Shown here: one piece after another, positions 1-12,181 of the stretch
Numbering within the stretch: position 1 is the stretch's first letter
How the letters are laid out: every line of letters begins with the position of its first letter
The notes under the pieces: model-generated
Seen by the model: the letters and a program-made list of their open reading frames with translations, nothing else
Told to the model about the DNA's origin: nothing
The model's database searches: none
Made by a program: the position numbers and the translations under genes
Source of the DNA: Quercus robur
Lineage: Eukaryota > Streptophyta > Magnoliopsida > Fagales > Fagaceae
Direction of reading: 5' to 3'
Length of the DNA: 64,000 bases
Assembly (NCBI RefSeq): GCF_932294415.1
Contig: NC_065538.1
Location: 76,459,834-76,523,833, forward strand

Positions 1-232
1 TTATTTACATTACAATTAGTCTATATTAGCATTCAAACTTGCTATATTTATAAATATATAACGTTTCTCTATGCTTAGGATATAGAATTCTCTCTCTAAT
101 TTCTCTTGCACAGTAGAATTGGTTGTCCCTTCTACAAAGGTGCTTTAGTATCCTTGGAGTAACACTGTTATTCCTAGGCTTGTTGGGTTTTCCTTTTAGG
201 GGATTTGGGAAATAGTTTGAGGGAGTGAGAGT
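1..232. other. Sequence before the LINE, no gene seen
   Basis: AT-rich sequence with no convincing coding frame. It may include the LINE 5' untranslated region, because the ORF1-like frame starts at 233. I see no target-site duplication that would fix the LINE 5' end. Confidence 0.4.
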
Positions 233-1595
233 ATGGATGATTTGGTTCAATCATTGAGCTGGCTTACACTCTCTGACAAAGATGGACCGGGTTGTTGTCT
301 GCTTAATGATGATAGAATCGTAGATTTCTCCACTGCTGCGAAGTTTTTAACTAAGCGAGCTATCAATATTGATGTCATAGCTAGAACTTTTAACTTGTTA
401 TGGAGTGCTAGGAATGGTTTTAAGATTCAGAATTTTGGTGATCATAAAATTTTGTTCACTTTTAATAATAGGGAGGATGTTGATAGGATTTTGGAAGGCA
501 AGCCATGGAGTTTTGACAAACACCTAGTGGTCATGCATCGCTAGAAAACGAGTCTCCACTACAAGATATTAAATTTGACAGAACTATTCTCTGGGTAGAG
601 ATGCATGCAATCCCAATCAAATACATGACTATTGAAGCGGCAAAGAAAATTTGTAATGTCATGGGGGAGGTTTTCACGCTAGCTGGCCCAAAACTCTTTG
701 ATGGTGGTCACTTTATACATGTTCAGGTATCCATTGATCTGTCCTTGCCCCTGTGCTGTGGTAGATTAATCTCGCTAGATGATGGGAAACAAGTGTGGGT
801 TTCTTTCAAGTACGAGCAGTTGCCGAATATTTGTTATTGGTGTGGTTGACTTACACACGATGATAGAGACAGCGAGCTTTGGATTGAAAGTGAAGGAACA
901 CTTACACCTGAACAACATGAGTCTAGACCTAACTTGCGAGCACCTCCATTCGTTGCTTCAACAAAGAATGTGATCACAGTCCCTGATTTCTATGCAGCAA
1001 AGAAGAAGATGAATGCTGAAAATATGGTTAGACCGAAATTCAAGCCAGCACTCAGGCTCAGGGAGAGAAAACGTGCCGGAGCAAAGCACAAAAAGAGACG
1101 GCTAGCAGTGAAGCCGAGAATAACTCTCCATCAATGCGTAATGCTTTTGGTGGAGTAAATTGGGCTAGAACGGTAATCCAAAATCAAACAGATATGGTGA
1201 TAATTGAGGAGTTAAAGTCTCCTAATGAGTTTGAAACAACATTGAAGGATATTGATGAAGAGATAGGCTTAGCTGAGAAGTTTGGTTCGGCCAAGAAGTC
1301 TGTCAAGAACCCTGATGCACGTGACAACTTAAGTGAAAATACACAACTTAATATGTCACGTGCACCTCAAGCGGCTAAGGTTTATGATCCAGAAGAAAAC
1401 AAACGTGTTCTCTCAACCTGGACACGAAGAAACATAACACAGACCAGTGAAAATACAATAGAGACTTTACAAACTCTAGGGAAGAAAAGATTAGCAATTA
1501 GAGATGAGGTTCACACAGAGTTGCTAGCCAAATGTTTTCAGGTTTCTCACAGTGAAGGGAAAACATCTTTTATATTGGTGGAGGTAGACAGTTAG
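233..1595 (+). pseudogene. LINE ORF1 remnant (DUF4283 plus zinc knuckle)
   Basis: Frame 233-544 starts MDDLVQSLSWLTL and contains the DUF4283-type stretch with GKPWSFDKHLVV, ending in a stop where the LINE protein normally continues. Frame 601-849 continues with VEMHAIPIKYMT and a knuckle of the type CYWCG-x-LTHDDRD. The knuckle is interrupted by TGA at the position usually held by Arg, and its last Cys is Ser. Later frames (934-1158, 1134-1595) are basic and low in recognisable domains, as in ORF1 tails. Such proteins bind RNA and are needed for LINE transposition. This one cannot be made intact. Confidence 0.8.
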
Positions 1596-1609
1596 CCCCA
1601 CCAACAACA

Positions 1610-4533
1610 ATGAGTTGTTTAGCATGGAACTATCGTGAGCTTGTGAACCTACATACAAGAAGAGAGCTTGTTGAAATTGTACAGGCAAAAGATCCCTCTA
1701 TGGTGTTTTTAGTCGAGACACTTATAGATGATGCAAGGCTAGAGTTTATTCAAAGGAGTATTGATTTTGATCACAGATGGGTTGTGCCAAGGGTGGGGAT
1801 TATATTAGTTCTCTATTGGAGAGCATTAATAAATTTAACAGTGTAAGGTTCAGACAAACATTATATTGATGCTGTGACTGATAAGAATATGGAAAATGAG
1901 TGGAGATTAACTGGTTTTTATAGTGAACCTGATACTGCAAGAAGACACAAAGCTTGGGATAATTTAAGTGCTCTAAACTCGTGACTTAAGAGGCCGTGGA
2001 TGTGTTACGGTGATTTTAAAGAAATTATTAGATGGATGAGAAAGTCGGAGGAGCAAGGCAACCTTACAACCAAATGCAGCAATTCAGGGAGGTGATTGAT
2101 GAGCGTGGTTTCATGGATTTAGGGTACGAGGGCTCAAAATATACTTGGAGTAGGCACTTTGAAATGGCAATTCAATATGGGAGAGACTTGATAGGTGCTT
2201 GGTTACAAACAGTTGGTTCATTAAATTTCTAGGATCATGGGTGCATCATTTGACATGCAATTCATCTGACCATGTTTCTATCTACAATTCACACTTGGGT
2301 TTGGATCCACCTATTTAGAAAAAGGTTTTGTTTCGAACAAATGTGGCTTTCAAATTTTGGTTATGAGGAAGTGGTCCATTCGGCCTAGAATAGTATTGAT
2401 GGAGTCGGGGTTGATGGAGAAATATTGGCTAAGGTTGATAAGTGGGGGAAAGATTTGAGTTGGTGGGATAAAAATGTCTTTGGCAATGTCCAAATGGAAT
2501 TAATTCGTTTGAAGAAATTACTAGCTAAAGAAGAAAGGGCGGCCATGCTTAGTGGGAATAATTTTCGGGTTAAACAAGTAAAGAAGGATAACGAGGTCTT
2601 GCAAGATAGAGAATCAACAATGTGGGCTCAACGGTCAAGGATACTATGAGCAAAGCAGGGAGATAGAAATACCAAATATTTCCATTGTTGTGCCATAAAG
2701 AGTTTTAGAATAAATTCAATGGAGGGAATCAGAGATGAGAGTGAAATATGGAGAGCTAAACAAGAGGAGATAGCTGTGGTTATGGTGAACTACTACAAGA
2801 CACTCTTTTCCTCTATTGAGAAAAGTGTCCCTCAAAGTGTGCTAGCTTGTGCGCCCACAGTTATCAGTGAGGAGATGAATGAAAGCCTTTGCCATGAGTT
2901 TGATGCAAGGGAAGTGGTTACAGCTCTACAACAAATGGTACCTCTCAAAGCTCCAGGCCTAGATGGTATGCCTCTGCCTTTTTATCAACATTATTGGAGC
3001 ATAGTAAATCACGATGTCACAACAACCATATTGTCATGGTTAAACTCAGGTACTATTCCTACAACCTTGAACCATACATACATCACACTTATTCCGAAAA
3101 CAAATTGTCATTTATATGCACACCAATTTCGACCCATCAATCTTTGTAATGTGCTTTACAAAATATATTCTAAAGTCCTTGCCAATCGACTGGAAAAATT
3201 ACTCCCATCCATTATCACAGAACATTAATCAACCTTTACCAAGGGTAGATTAATATTGGACAACATTTTGGTGGCTTTTGAAACCCTACATAGCATACAA
3301 AATTATAAATTGGGCACTTATGGATATATGACATTAAAATTAGATATGAGTAAGGTATATGATTGGGTTGAGTGGTATTTTTTAGAAGAGCTTACAAGGA
3401 AAATGGGTTTCAATGAAAGGTGGATAAATCTTGTAATGGGGTGTGTGAAAATAGTTTCTTATTCTGTTTTAGGAAATGGAGAGCCATGTGGTATGATTTA
3501 TTCTACTAGGGGGATTAGACAAGGAGACCCACTTTCCCCATTCCTTTTCCTACTTTGTACTAAAGGATTGAATGGATTGATCAAGAATGCAGAATTACAA
3601 GGAGATATTCATGGCTTCTCCCTTTGTAGGAGAGGTCCAAAACTAACACATCTGCCTTTTGTAGATGATAGTCATGGAAGAATGTGAAAAGGTGCTGGAA
3701 GTTCTAAATATCTATGAGGAGGCTTCGGGACAAAAAGTAAACAAGAGCAAAACATCTTTATTCTTTAGCAAATCTATCCCTGCCGAAGTGAAGCATTGAA
3801 TTAAGTTGGCTTTAGGAGTTCCAGAAATTATGCAATATGAAAGATATCTTGGGCTTCCTTCTTTCGTTGGCAAAGGGAAAAAAGAAATCTTCAACTACAT
3901 AAAGAAGAGGGTGTGGCAAAAACTTCAAGGATGGGAAGGTAAATTACTTTCTCAAGCAGGAAAGGGAGGTGCTCTTAAAGTCAGTCATACAAGCCATCCC
4001 TACATGCACAATGGGATGTTTCAAATTACTACTGGGTTTGTGTAATGAAATTGAAGCTCTAATCAAGAATTATTGGTGGGGACAAAGAGGAGACCGCAAA
4101 AAAATTCATTGGGTTAAATGGGAGGAGATGACAAAATCAAAAACAATTAGAGGTATGGGTTTTAAAGAACTTGCCATATTCAAAGACTCACTTTTAGGAA
4201 AGCAAGCCTAGCGATTTTTGCACAATAAAACATTATTCTTCTATAAGGTGTTCAAAGCACGTTTTTTCCTAAACACAACAATCATGGAGGCTGCTAATAC
4301 AAGGATGGGATCTTATGCTGGAAGAGTATCCTTAAAGGGAGAGATATCATTCAAAGGGGGGGGGGGGGCAATATGGAGGATAGGAAGTGGAGAAAATCTT
4401 AATATTTGGCAGCAACGTTGGTTGCAAAAGAAGCATCCACCACAGCAAACAATCTACCCCATGGAGAGCTTCGAAAACCACACAATAGACTCCCTGTTTG
4501 ATCCAATCATGAGACAATGGCATGAGGAATCGG
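1610..4533 (+). pseudogene. LINE ORF2 remnant (endonuclease plus reverse transcriptase)
   Basis: It begins MSCLAWNYRELVN, the usual start of plant LINE endonucleases (normally MSCLxWNCRGLGN). The endonuclease part is frameshifted; WRLTGFYSEPDTARRHKAWD is readable near 1900. The RT begins near 2719. It shows KAPGLDGMPLPFYQHYW and FRPINLCNVLYKIYSKVLANRL, then after a stop near 3227 the palm with LKLDMSKVYD, GIRQGDPLSPFLF and a catalytic box changed from FADD to FVDD (near 3660). Sequence after the RT (3806-4533) includes RYLGLPSFVGK and RIGSGENLNIWQQRWL. A run of ten G at 4357 lies in the last frame. Confidence 0.88.
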
Positions 4534-6458
4534 TGTAGTGGGACTTTTTGGTTAAAGTGGGCTTAGCTGCCTCCTGCGGTACTGGGCCCAAGTATTCTGA
4601 GTAAGGGAGTTGAAACTGGTCCAACTGCAACTCAATTTGGTCTGGCTTGTGCACAAACTATGCCTTGTCTGCCAGGAGCACACTTACGACAAGTAGAACT
4701 GTTTCAGATGGGTTACGACAGGCAGATATGATAATAACAAGATAAAATAAAGTACTTTGAGATCTTTATTAAGGTAAACAGATAATCCCTACTTAAGAAA
4801 AAATAATCACAGTTTAATAACAATTATTTTATAAGAAAAGTTAGGGAAACAAGTGGGTAGTATATGAGTTGATTGAGAGAGGAAAATAAATCAGATTAAA
4901 TATAATCTGCAGGACCAAAACCATAGAGGGAAGAATGCCATTTCTCAAAGTGAATAATCTCTCAAGGAGATCCTGCCGTAGAAATTAATCACTTTGAGAG
5001 AAGCGGACCTGAATGGTTGGTACACAAGAACACCCTTTGTTTCCAGTAGAGAGCAAGATTTTGAAAGGGAGAGAGGGAAATCAACCTATTGGTGCATGCC
5101 TGCCGTTCTAACTCTCTATCCTTTTCTTTTCTTCTCTTCTAATATTCCATTTTCTTATCTTTTTTCTTTCTACTTCTTTTTCTTAATCCTTGTTTTCTAT
5201 TTCCTCGTTTACAAATTTCTAATACCGTGGTTCTTGTTGTCTCTCCTTCCTGTACACGACAAGGGCCTCTTTATAGTGCCTGCCGTGACCAGATTTTACT
5301 ATTTTAGCCCTTAACCACCTTTATCTGGTTTGGGTGTACCTACCGACCACCACTGGTTCGTCTGTGTGCCACTCCCCATCACCAGAAAAAAGAAAACTAT
5401 TTTGTTTGTTTACTTGCCGTGACACCCTTTCTTGCTATGGTGTGGGTGCCTTCTCTCTCCCTATCCCTCATGGCGTGCACCTAGTGGTTCCAGCTCAGCT
5501 TTGCTCTTTTGGGGGGTATGTCATCCCAGTAGGACACTTCCCCCAAAAGAGCCTTAGTAGGAACCTCAAAATAGGGTTTTCCCCTCTCCCCACCACCAAA
5601 CCATGCCTTCTTACCTCTGACCCATGACCTCACCGTGTCCTGTATTGGCTGGGTATAGGCTGTGAGGTCTGGGCCGTGCGCGTGCCTCTCTTCTATGTAT
5701 GTCCAAAACCTGTCTGCTGCTCATACGTTTGTCGTGGTTGGCCTGCACAGTCTACCATCCATTTTTGACTATTTTCTGATTTTCCCTTTCTTTTATAGCT
5801 TGCCCTATTCAGGGGCTGGGCCTTGCTTGGCGGTGGGCTTTGCTTTTCTTCAGCCCACCCTTTTTCCTACTACCCTCTCCTGTCATACCACTCTATCATT
5901 CATACTGCGAAATTGTTTTGCCTCAATCTGGATGGGCCTTTTTGGGCCTGCCATTTATTCTTCTCCCAATGGCCCAGTACGGCCATTGGTTCTTTTATTA
6001 TATCACTAGTGAGCTCCTGTGTCCCATTTGTTTTCCTTTGGGCATCCCGAGCCCATTTGCTTCCCTTGGGCTTTCTCGGCCCTTTTCTTAACTTTGCATT
6101 ACCATGGGCTTTTATTGAATTCTTTGGGCTTCCTCGGCCCAATTACATTATCCCTCATCCTTAGGGTTCATGGGCATGCCATCAACCCCTTACTTTCTTT
6201 GCTTTTGTTACTTTGGGCCTGCCGTGGCCCATTCTCACTTTTCCACATCATATACTGCCCATGGTTTACTTTTTCTCTCTTTCCAGGCTCCTTTAAGCCC
6301 ATTTACCTCCTCAACGCCCATTTGTTTATCTCATGGGCCTGTGATCCATTATTTCTGCCGCTTGGGCTTAAAGGGTTTTCTATCCATTTGTCAACTCTTT
6401 TCTGTCCATGTTGCTAGGCTTCTCCCTTACACTTGGGCTTCCGAAATGGCCATCAACA
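4534..6458. mobile_element. Solo LTR, family 1 copy 1 (1925 bp)
   Basis: It starts TGTAGTGGGACTTTTTGG and ends GGCCATCAACA. It shares its start and its terminal CATCAACA with the copy at 9606-12054. The flanks are ATCGG (4529-4533) and ATCTG (6459-6463), a 5-bp target duplication with one mismatch. There is no internal retrotransposon sequence and no second LTR nearby, so it is a solo LTR left by LTR-LTR recombination. It sits against the end of the LINE. The open frames inside (4994-6466) are low-complexity, Phe/Leu/Ser/Pro-rich readings of pyrimidine-rich LTR sequence and are not counted as genes. Confidence 0.82.
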
Positions 6459-6464
6459 ATCTGT

Positions 6465-6600
6465 AAACATGCATTTACGAAAAACATACATATGACCATA
6501 CACATTGAACTAATAAACATGCATTTATAGAAAAACATACATATGGCCATACACATTGAACTAAGAAACATGCATTTACGAAAAACATACATATGAAAAT
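6465..6600. repeat. Short tandem repeat, about 50-bp unit, 2.7 copies
   Basis: Units starting AAACATGCATTTA occur at about 6465, 6515 and 6566. Each continues with AAAAACATACATATG and, in the first two, CCATACACATTGAACTAA. The minus-strand open frame here is just this repeat. Confidence 0.85.
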
Positions 6601-6981
6601 GTGTGGGAGGGCGGTTCGAAGTGGATAACCAATTCCTGAACATTTAGTGAATGTTGAAGCAGCCTTTCAATGCCAGGTACGTCCTACAATCATTTCTGTG
6701 TAGCACCATTAAACTCTTGCAAACTAATGAAGGAAAAGCCAGCCCTTTCATTGCCAGTATTGTTAGAACCGAGGTAAAAAGAAGCAAAATACAATTAAGT
6801 TGAAGTGAATTTATACCAGTTTATTTTATTATTGATCAATTAATATAAATTGGGTAATATAAAATATTCAAAGCAAAATCACATTGTACACTTAATTGCT
6901 TTAGATTACTTTTCACTAAATACAATGGACAGTTAACATCTAATAAAATGTGTGCCCAAACACGTCTTCAGTGGCATGTGG
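6601..6981. other. No gene seen
   Basis: AT-rich spacer between the short tandem repeat and the hAT derivative. It has no coding frame, RNA gene or inverted repeat that I can support. Confidence 0.5.
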
Positions 6982-7139
6982 CAGTGGCAATGCTACCTTA
7001 GGGTGTTCCCAGGAACACCCTGACTTGAAAAAAAAAATTATATATAATAATTAAATTTTTTTTATTTGTTTACCCTTAAATTTTTTTTTTTTTTTTTGAG
7101 GAACACCCTCAAGAAAAATTAGGAACACTCTCAAATTTA

Positions 7140-7184
<45 letters not shown>

Positions 7185-7750
7185 CTACTTTCAAGCAAAA
7201 AATAAATTTTAAAAAAAGGCCCAAAAAATTTTTGAACTAAAATCTAAAAAAAAAAAAAAAATGGTAACAGAGCAAGCCCACAAAAAAGCCCAACATCAAT
7301 CCTAAACATAAAGCAAACCCAATCTAAAAAAAAAAAAAAAAAAAAAACCCATCAAATGGTAAACAGGTAAAGCAAACCCACGGATTCTAAAAAAAACAAA
7401 AAAACAAAACCTAATATACGCTGCAAATTACTAAATCAGAAAACTCAAATCACTAAATCAGATATCACTAAAGCAAACCTAAAGACAAAAACGTCAACAG
7501 AGCAACGCTGCAACACAAGCCAACAGACAGATCAAGCATCGTCGCATCGGAGATTGGTTAGCCAACACAACTCGAGCTCCAGTCTAGTGCACATCGCATC
7601 GGGATTCGGGCATCGGAGATCGTCAATCAGTCACGTCACTCGTCGCTCGGCTTGGTCACGTCACTCGCTCCATCGCTTGTCGCTCAGCTTGCTCTAGTGC
7701 TCCCTCAACCTCAACCTCAAGGTATTTCATAACTTCTCTCTCTTTTTCTC

Positions 7751-7797
<47 letters not shown>

Positions 7798-7851
7798 ATC
7801 TGAAAAATGAAAATGAAAGTGAAATTTGAAATTAGACTAAAATGAAATGAA

Positions 7852-7902
<51 letters not shown>

Positions 7903-8630
7903 CTTTTAAGACTTTAACAGTTTAAATTTAATAATTTATCTGATTCTTTTGAACAACTGTGATTGGCTCAACTTAACTTTAACTTTATTAATATTTTGGC
8001 CCTGTTCTTGACTTTTTCTTTTTGACTTTATCCGTTGGTGTTGGTGAGACTTGGTGAGATACAATTAATTGTCTTATTGTAATTTGTGATTGTGAAATTT
8101 TTTGATTGGCAGCTGGCTCTTGTGATTGAGGGACTTGTCTCATTGTCTGTTGAGTGGGGTGGGGGGTGGATGGGCACATGGCACATGGGACCGGGTGAGA
8201 AATTTGAATTGAGGGAAGTAAATGCACATGGAATGTGTGCTAGTGCAACTAATAAACAATAATTTAATTAACCAATATATTATAAAAGATAAACAAATTA
8301 AATTATGTTAGGCTAAATAACAATTAATAATTTTATAATTAATGAAACAACAATATAACAAATTATAGTTTATAAAAGACAAACAAATTAATGAAACAAC
8401 TAAATAACAATAATTAATAATTTTATTAATATTTCAAATGAACTTATAGTTTATTCTTTATTCTTTTGCTAGAATTATGGACAAATATTTATTAAAAAAA
8501 CCACCTACCCAAGATTCATCTCCTATGCAAGATTCATCTTCATCTTCTTGATGATGGCTTTGGATCTTTCAACTAAAAAAAAAAAAAAAAAATAGGAACA
8601 CCCTCGGAAAAATTCCTGGAGTCGCCACTG
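6982..8630 (+). mobile_element. hAT-type deletion derivative (1649 bp) with 8-bp TSD
   Basis: The ends are CAGTGGC at 6982 and GCCACTG at 8630, followed inward on both sides by a GGGTGTTCC/GGAACACCC motif. This resembles plant hAT elements with CAGTGGCGG-type termini. A perfect 8-bp duplication, GCATGTGG, lies at 6974-6981 and 8631-8638. The interior holds poly-A runs, a TA microsatellite (about 7149-7180) and two TC microsatellites (about 7757-7793 and 7857-7897). Near the right end, 8477-8551 reads as a 24-codon frame starting MDKYLLKKPP, which looks like the first codons of a hAT transposase before the rest was deleted. It would need an autonomous relative to move. Confidence 0.88.
8477..8551 (+). 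pseudogene. Possible N-terminal remnant of a hAT transposase
   Basis: A 24-codon frame begins MDKYLLKKPPTQDSS and ends in a run of Ser before TGA. Transposases of TTF-type plant hAT elements often start with Met, an acidic residue, an aromatic residue and several Lys, so this may be the leftover N-terminus. It is too short for certainty. Its place near one end of a confirmed hAT element is the main support. Confidence 0.45.
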
Positions 8631-8638
8631 GCATGTGG

Positions 8639-9600
8639 TTATGACATATTCCCCCATCTGTTGTGTACAAAGAGAACTTGAAAAGTGTAATAGCCATACT
8701 CGAAGATTTTGGGATTTAAGCAGTACTCTGTTTGTCTAACTTGTCGCATGACTAAATCAAGTGACAAATTAATTGATATTGCAAGCCCATTAACTAATTA
8801 AGAAGTGCAGCCTATTCTAGTCCATTGATTTGAGTAGATAACTAGTTAAACATTATTGATATCATGCTTATATATTTTTTAAATCTTTAAAAAGCCTTGT
8901 AAGATTATTATTAGGTAGAAAATGTAAATTGTCCATATTTTAAAAAATATATATTTTCATTAATTCTAAACTCTTTGGTTTTTGAATGGTACTTTACTTT
9001 CAAAAAATTAAGTATTGGGTAAAAAAAAAATTCACTTTTTTTTTCTTTTGTAAATTTTATATTATTAAGTGGATCATTATAAATATTTAAGATAGTAATT
9101 AGTATTTAGATTGTGGATTATGGAGTGATTTATTTTTATCTTTTTTTCTTTTCTTTTTGTATGGTGCTTTACTTTCAAGAAATCAAGTACTAGATATTTT
9201 TTTTTCACTTTTTTTTTTTCTTTTGTAAATTTTATATTATTAAGTGGATTATAAATATTTAAGATAGTAATTAGTATTTATAGTGTGGACTATATAGTTA
9301 TTTATCTTTATATTTCTTTTTGTTTTTGTGTGGTACGTTACTTTTAAGAAATCAAGTACTTGGTAAATTTTTTTTTTTTTTTTTTTTTTTGTAAATTTTT
9401 TTCATTTATACATTTCTAGCAACAATATTTTTCAAATTCTCAACCACTATATTTTTTAAATCTCCCAAGGTTATCATTTTTGGTAACATTTTAATTTGAA
9501 AATTATCAAATCTACATAATTTAGAATGAAATTATTCATTACTTTTTCCCTACAAAATTCATTAATTTTTTTGCTTAGTTTTATTTTTTAGGTTATGATT
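8639..9600. other. AT-rich spacer with 170-bp tandem repeats
   Basis: There is no gene. From about 8980 to 9400 a unit of roughly 170 bp recurs about 2.5 times. Each unit has a GGT(A/G)C(T/G)TTACTTTCAAGAAAT-like start (near 8985, 9163 and 9332), then a T-rich stretch, then TTTTATATTATTAAGTGGAT. The rest is T-rich filler. Confidence 0.65.
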
Positions 9601-9605
9601 ATTAT

Positions 9606-12054
9606 TGTAGTGGGCCTTTTTGGTTGTATCAGGCTAGGCTACCTCTTGCAGTATTAGGCCCAAATATTCTAAGTAAGGGAGTTGAGACCGGTCCAACTGC
9701 AACTCAATTTGGTCCGGCTTGTGCGCAAACTATGTCTCATCTGCCAGGAGCACGCTTACGGCGGGCAGAATGTGGTGCTTATCCTCTGTTTCTGCAGCAA
9801 AAGGAACTTTTCTCCAGTTTCTGCCGCAAAAGGAACTTTTCTCCAGTTTCTGCTGTAGGACTGACTTTTTTGCTATGTAGCAAAACTTTCTGCTGTGCAA
9901 TAAAGCTTCCTGCTGTGCAGTAAAGCTTTCTACTGTGCCTTGAAGTTGTCTGCTGTGCATTAAAGCTTTCTACCATAAAGCCTTTTGCTGTGCAATAAAG
10001 CTGTTTGCTATGCATTAAAGCTATCTGCTATCATTTAAAGCTATCTGTTGTGCTTTAAAGCCTTCTGCCGTGCAGTAAAACCTTTTGCAATGTGAATGAC
10101 TACTCTTCGTTTTTACTGCAGAAATACTTTTCTACTTCCTGCACATAAACAAATCTAAAACCCAAAGAAAATACCCATCAAACAAATATTAGTTTAAATG
10201 GGTTAGCATATTCTCAAATATATGCATACATATATGAGTATATATACTTATACGTATTCACATATACATATATAAAATATATTTTGCAGAACATGAGAAA
10301 CAAGATATATGTATATATATACTTATGGCAGGATAATGATTAGTTTGTGTCAAAAGTAAAACACGTAATAACAAATAAAGAAGAAAGCTTCCGCAGAAAA
10401 GGTTTAGCTAGTATAATAAACACAGTAAATATAATGAAAAGGTGCTACAACAGAATAACTAGTACAAAAAGTAAAGATACCACAACAGGACAACTGATGC
10501 AGCAAACGTGATAAAAAAGTGTTTCAGCAGAATGATTAAATATAGCAAATATAATTTATAATGAGAGAAATCAAATATATTTGCAATCAAAATAGAGTAT
10601 TGAATCTTCCCATAGGATAAGTAAACCAAGAAAGAGCCCAAACCCCAACTTGAACAACCTTGTCATAGGATTTTGCCATCAAAGTTGTGCATTTTGGAGA
10701 ATAAGCCTAAATGGCTACTAGCTATTACTTTTGAGGACATCAAAGAGTGGGTTTGCTAAGAGGGAGGGAAAAGATGATCTATTGATGCACGCCCCTATTC
10801 CTGCCATATTTTCTCTCTTTGTTTTACCACTTTCTTTCTTTCTCTCCGTTCTTCTTTTACTTTTGATTTCTTACTACTCTCCTGCCGTGGGTTGTTCCCC
10901 CTTTTTGGTCTTTCCTTTTCTTGGGTCCTTCTCTCTAAGTGCTTACTACTCTCTTACCATGAGTTTCCCCCCTTAAGTGCTTCCCCCCCGTTCGGTCTCT
11001 CTCTTTCTGTGTTTTTCTATCTTCCCTGTTTTTCCTCCTCCCCTTTCTGTCATGGTTACCTCTTCCTTTTATAGTAAACTAATTCAATGGGATTTCTCCC
11101 TTTTACCCCTAGGACTTTCACCAACTGTTTTTGGTTTGTTGTGGGCATCCCTTCAAGATTACCCACCCACCCATTAGTTGCCCTTGCCATTCCTCAGTAT
11201 ATGTTTGCTGCACCACTACTCATTTCACGACAAAATTCCATTTTGTTTATTCCTGCTGTATACCTCTACCTTTAGGTGACTAACCAATAAGAATTGGGCT
11301 ACCTCACTACCTAGCTCTATGGCATGCATCAGATAGTCTCAACCATTTATTACTTCTTTTGGGTAAGATACCATCCCAGCAAGATATATTCCCAAAAGAA
11401 GTCACGGTAGGAAACCAAATATAGACCCTCTTTTCCCCCCACCACCAAACCACGCCCTCTGAATCCCCTTGACCATGGGCCCACCTCCCTTGTATTGACT
11501 GGGTACAGGTCGGTGGTGCTCTGACCCTTATGTGCTTGCTCCACTATCTTCTGTGTTTACCTCCCACGCCGTTTCTGCCGTAGAAGATTAGCTTTGTTTC
11601 GGTCTGCTGCGTGTCTCTGTCTTATTTCTTCACACGTTTCCTGCTGTGTTTGTCTTTTCCTTTAGTTTGGCTATTCTTTCCTTCATGCGTTTCCTGCTGC
11701 TGACACTTCCTGCTGTTCCTTGTTTCTTTTCACCGTGCTTTTTCATATTAGTTTTCACGCCTATCTTTTATACAAAAGGATTTGGGCCTTTGTGGGTCAA
11801 ATAATGTTGATTGGATCAAAAGGGTCTTGGGTCCAAGTTATCTTCATCTGCAGAAGCCATTCTGCCACTGTATTCTGCAGCAAAGCTGAATTTTGCAGCA
11901 GATTTGTATTCTGCTGCAGATCGCTTTCCCTTGCATTTCTTTCTTTGGACCTCTCTTGCCCTTTGTCTTCTTGGTGGGCCTTTGGGACTTGCTTTTTATT
12001 AGGCTTTCCTCCATATAAGCTTTTGGGTACGGATTCAAAAAATGAGCATCAACA
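9606..12054. mobile_element. Solo LTR, family 1 copy 2 (2449 bp) with perfect TSD
   Basis: It starts TGTAGTGGGCCTTTTTGG and ends GAGCATCAACA. It is flanked by a perfect 5-bp duplication, ATTAT (9601-9605 and 12055-12059). The first 180 bp match copy 1 closely. It is about 520 bp longer than copy 1, partly because of an internal tandem array at about 9890-10090. There is no internal coding domain. Long pyrimidine-rich frames inside (10731-11275, 11720-12118) are not gene-like. The complete 5-bp duplication shows that both ends are intact and that this is a true solo LTR. Confidence 0.92.
9888..10090. repeat. Minisatellite inside solo LTR copy 2
   Basis: Units of roughly 20-25 bp of the form CTGCTGTGC-ATTAAAGCTTT recur about nine times with many substitutions. 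The array is absent from copy 1 of the same LTR, so it expanded inside this copy or its lineage. Confidence 0.75.
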
Positions 12055-12181
12055 ATTATTCATTAACTTATCATTATCCCTTTCTAATTTTTCTTTTAAA
12101 AAACCTATTAAATTTTAATTTAAGAGATCATTATTACTATTTATTAGAAAATATCTCAGATCATAATCTAGTATTCTTCAA

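Larger units (their letters stand above)
233..4533 (+). mobile_element. Decayed L1-type LINE retrotransposon, 3' end missing
   Basis: A plant L1-clade LINE read from a broken ORF1 (233-1595) and a broken ORF2 (1610-4533). The order is DUF4283-like domain, zinc knuckle, endonuclease, reverse transcriptase, then the conserved region after the RT. No frame stays open: stops and frameshifts occur every few hundred bases. The copy ends abruptly at 4533 where a solo LTR begins. The expected RNase H-like 3' part and poly-A tail are not found beyond that LTR, so the 3' end was truncated or deleted. It is a dead, old copy. Confidence 0.9.

Noticed and set aside
4994-6466. Overlapping open frames with many Phe, Leu and Pro residues
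   Set aside because: They overlap in several frames, have no domain and lie inside a solo LTR with CT-rich composition.
7149-7180. TA runs here and at 18105, 24866, 41998 and 55638 as regulatory sites
   Set aside because: They are simple microsatellites with no relation to gene starts.
9730-10015. Minus-strand open frames rich in Gln/Lys/Ser
   Set aside because: They come from the LTR minisatellite and differ between the two LTR copies.
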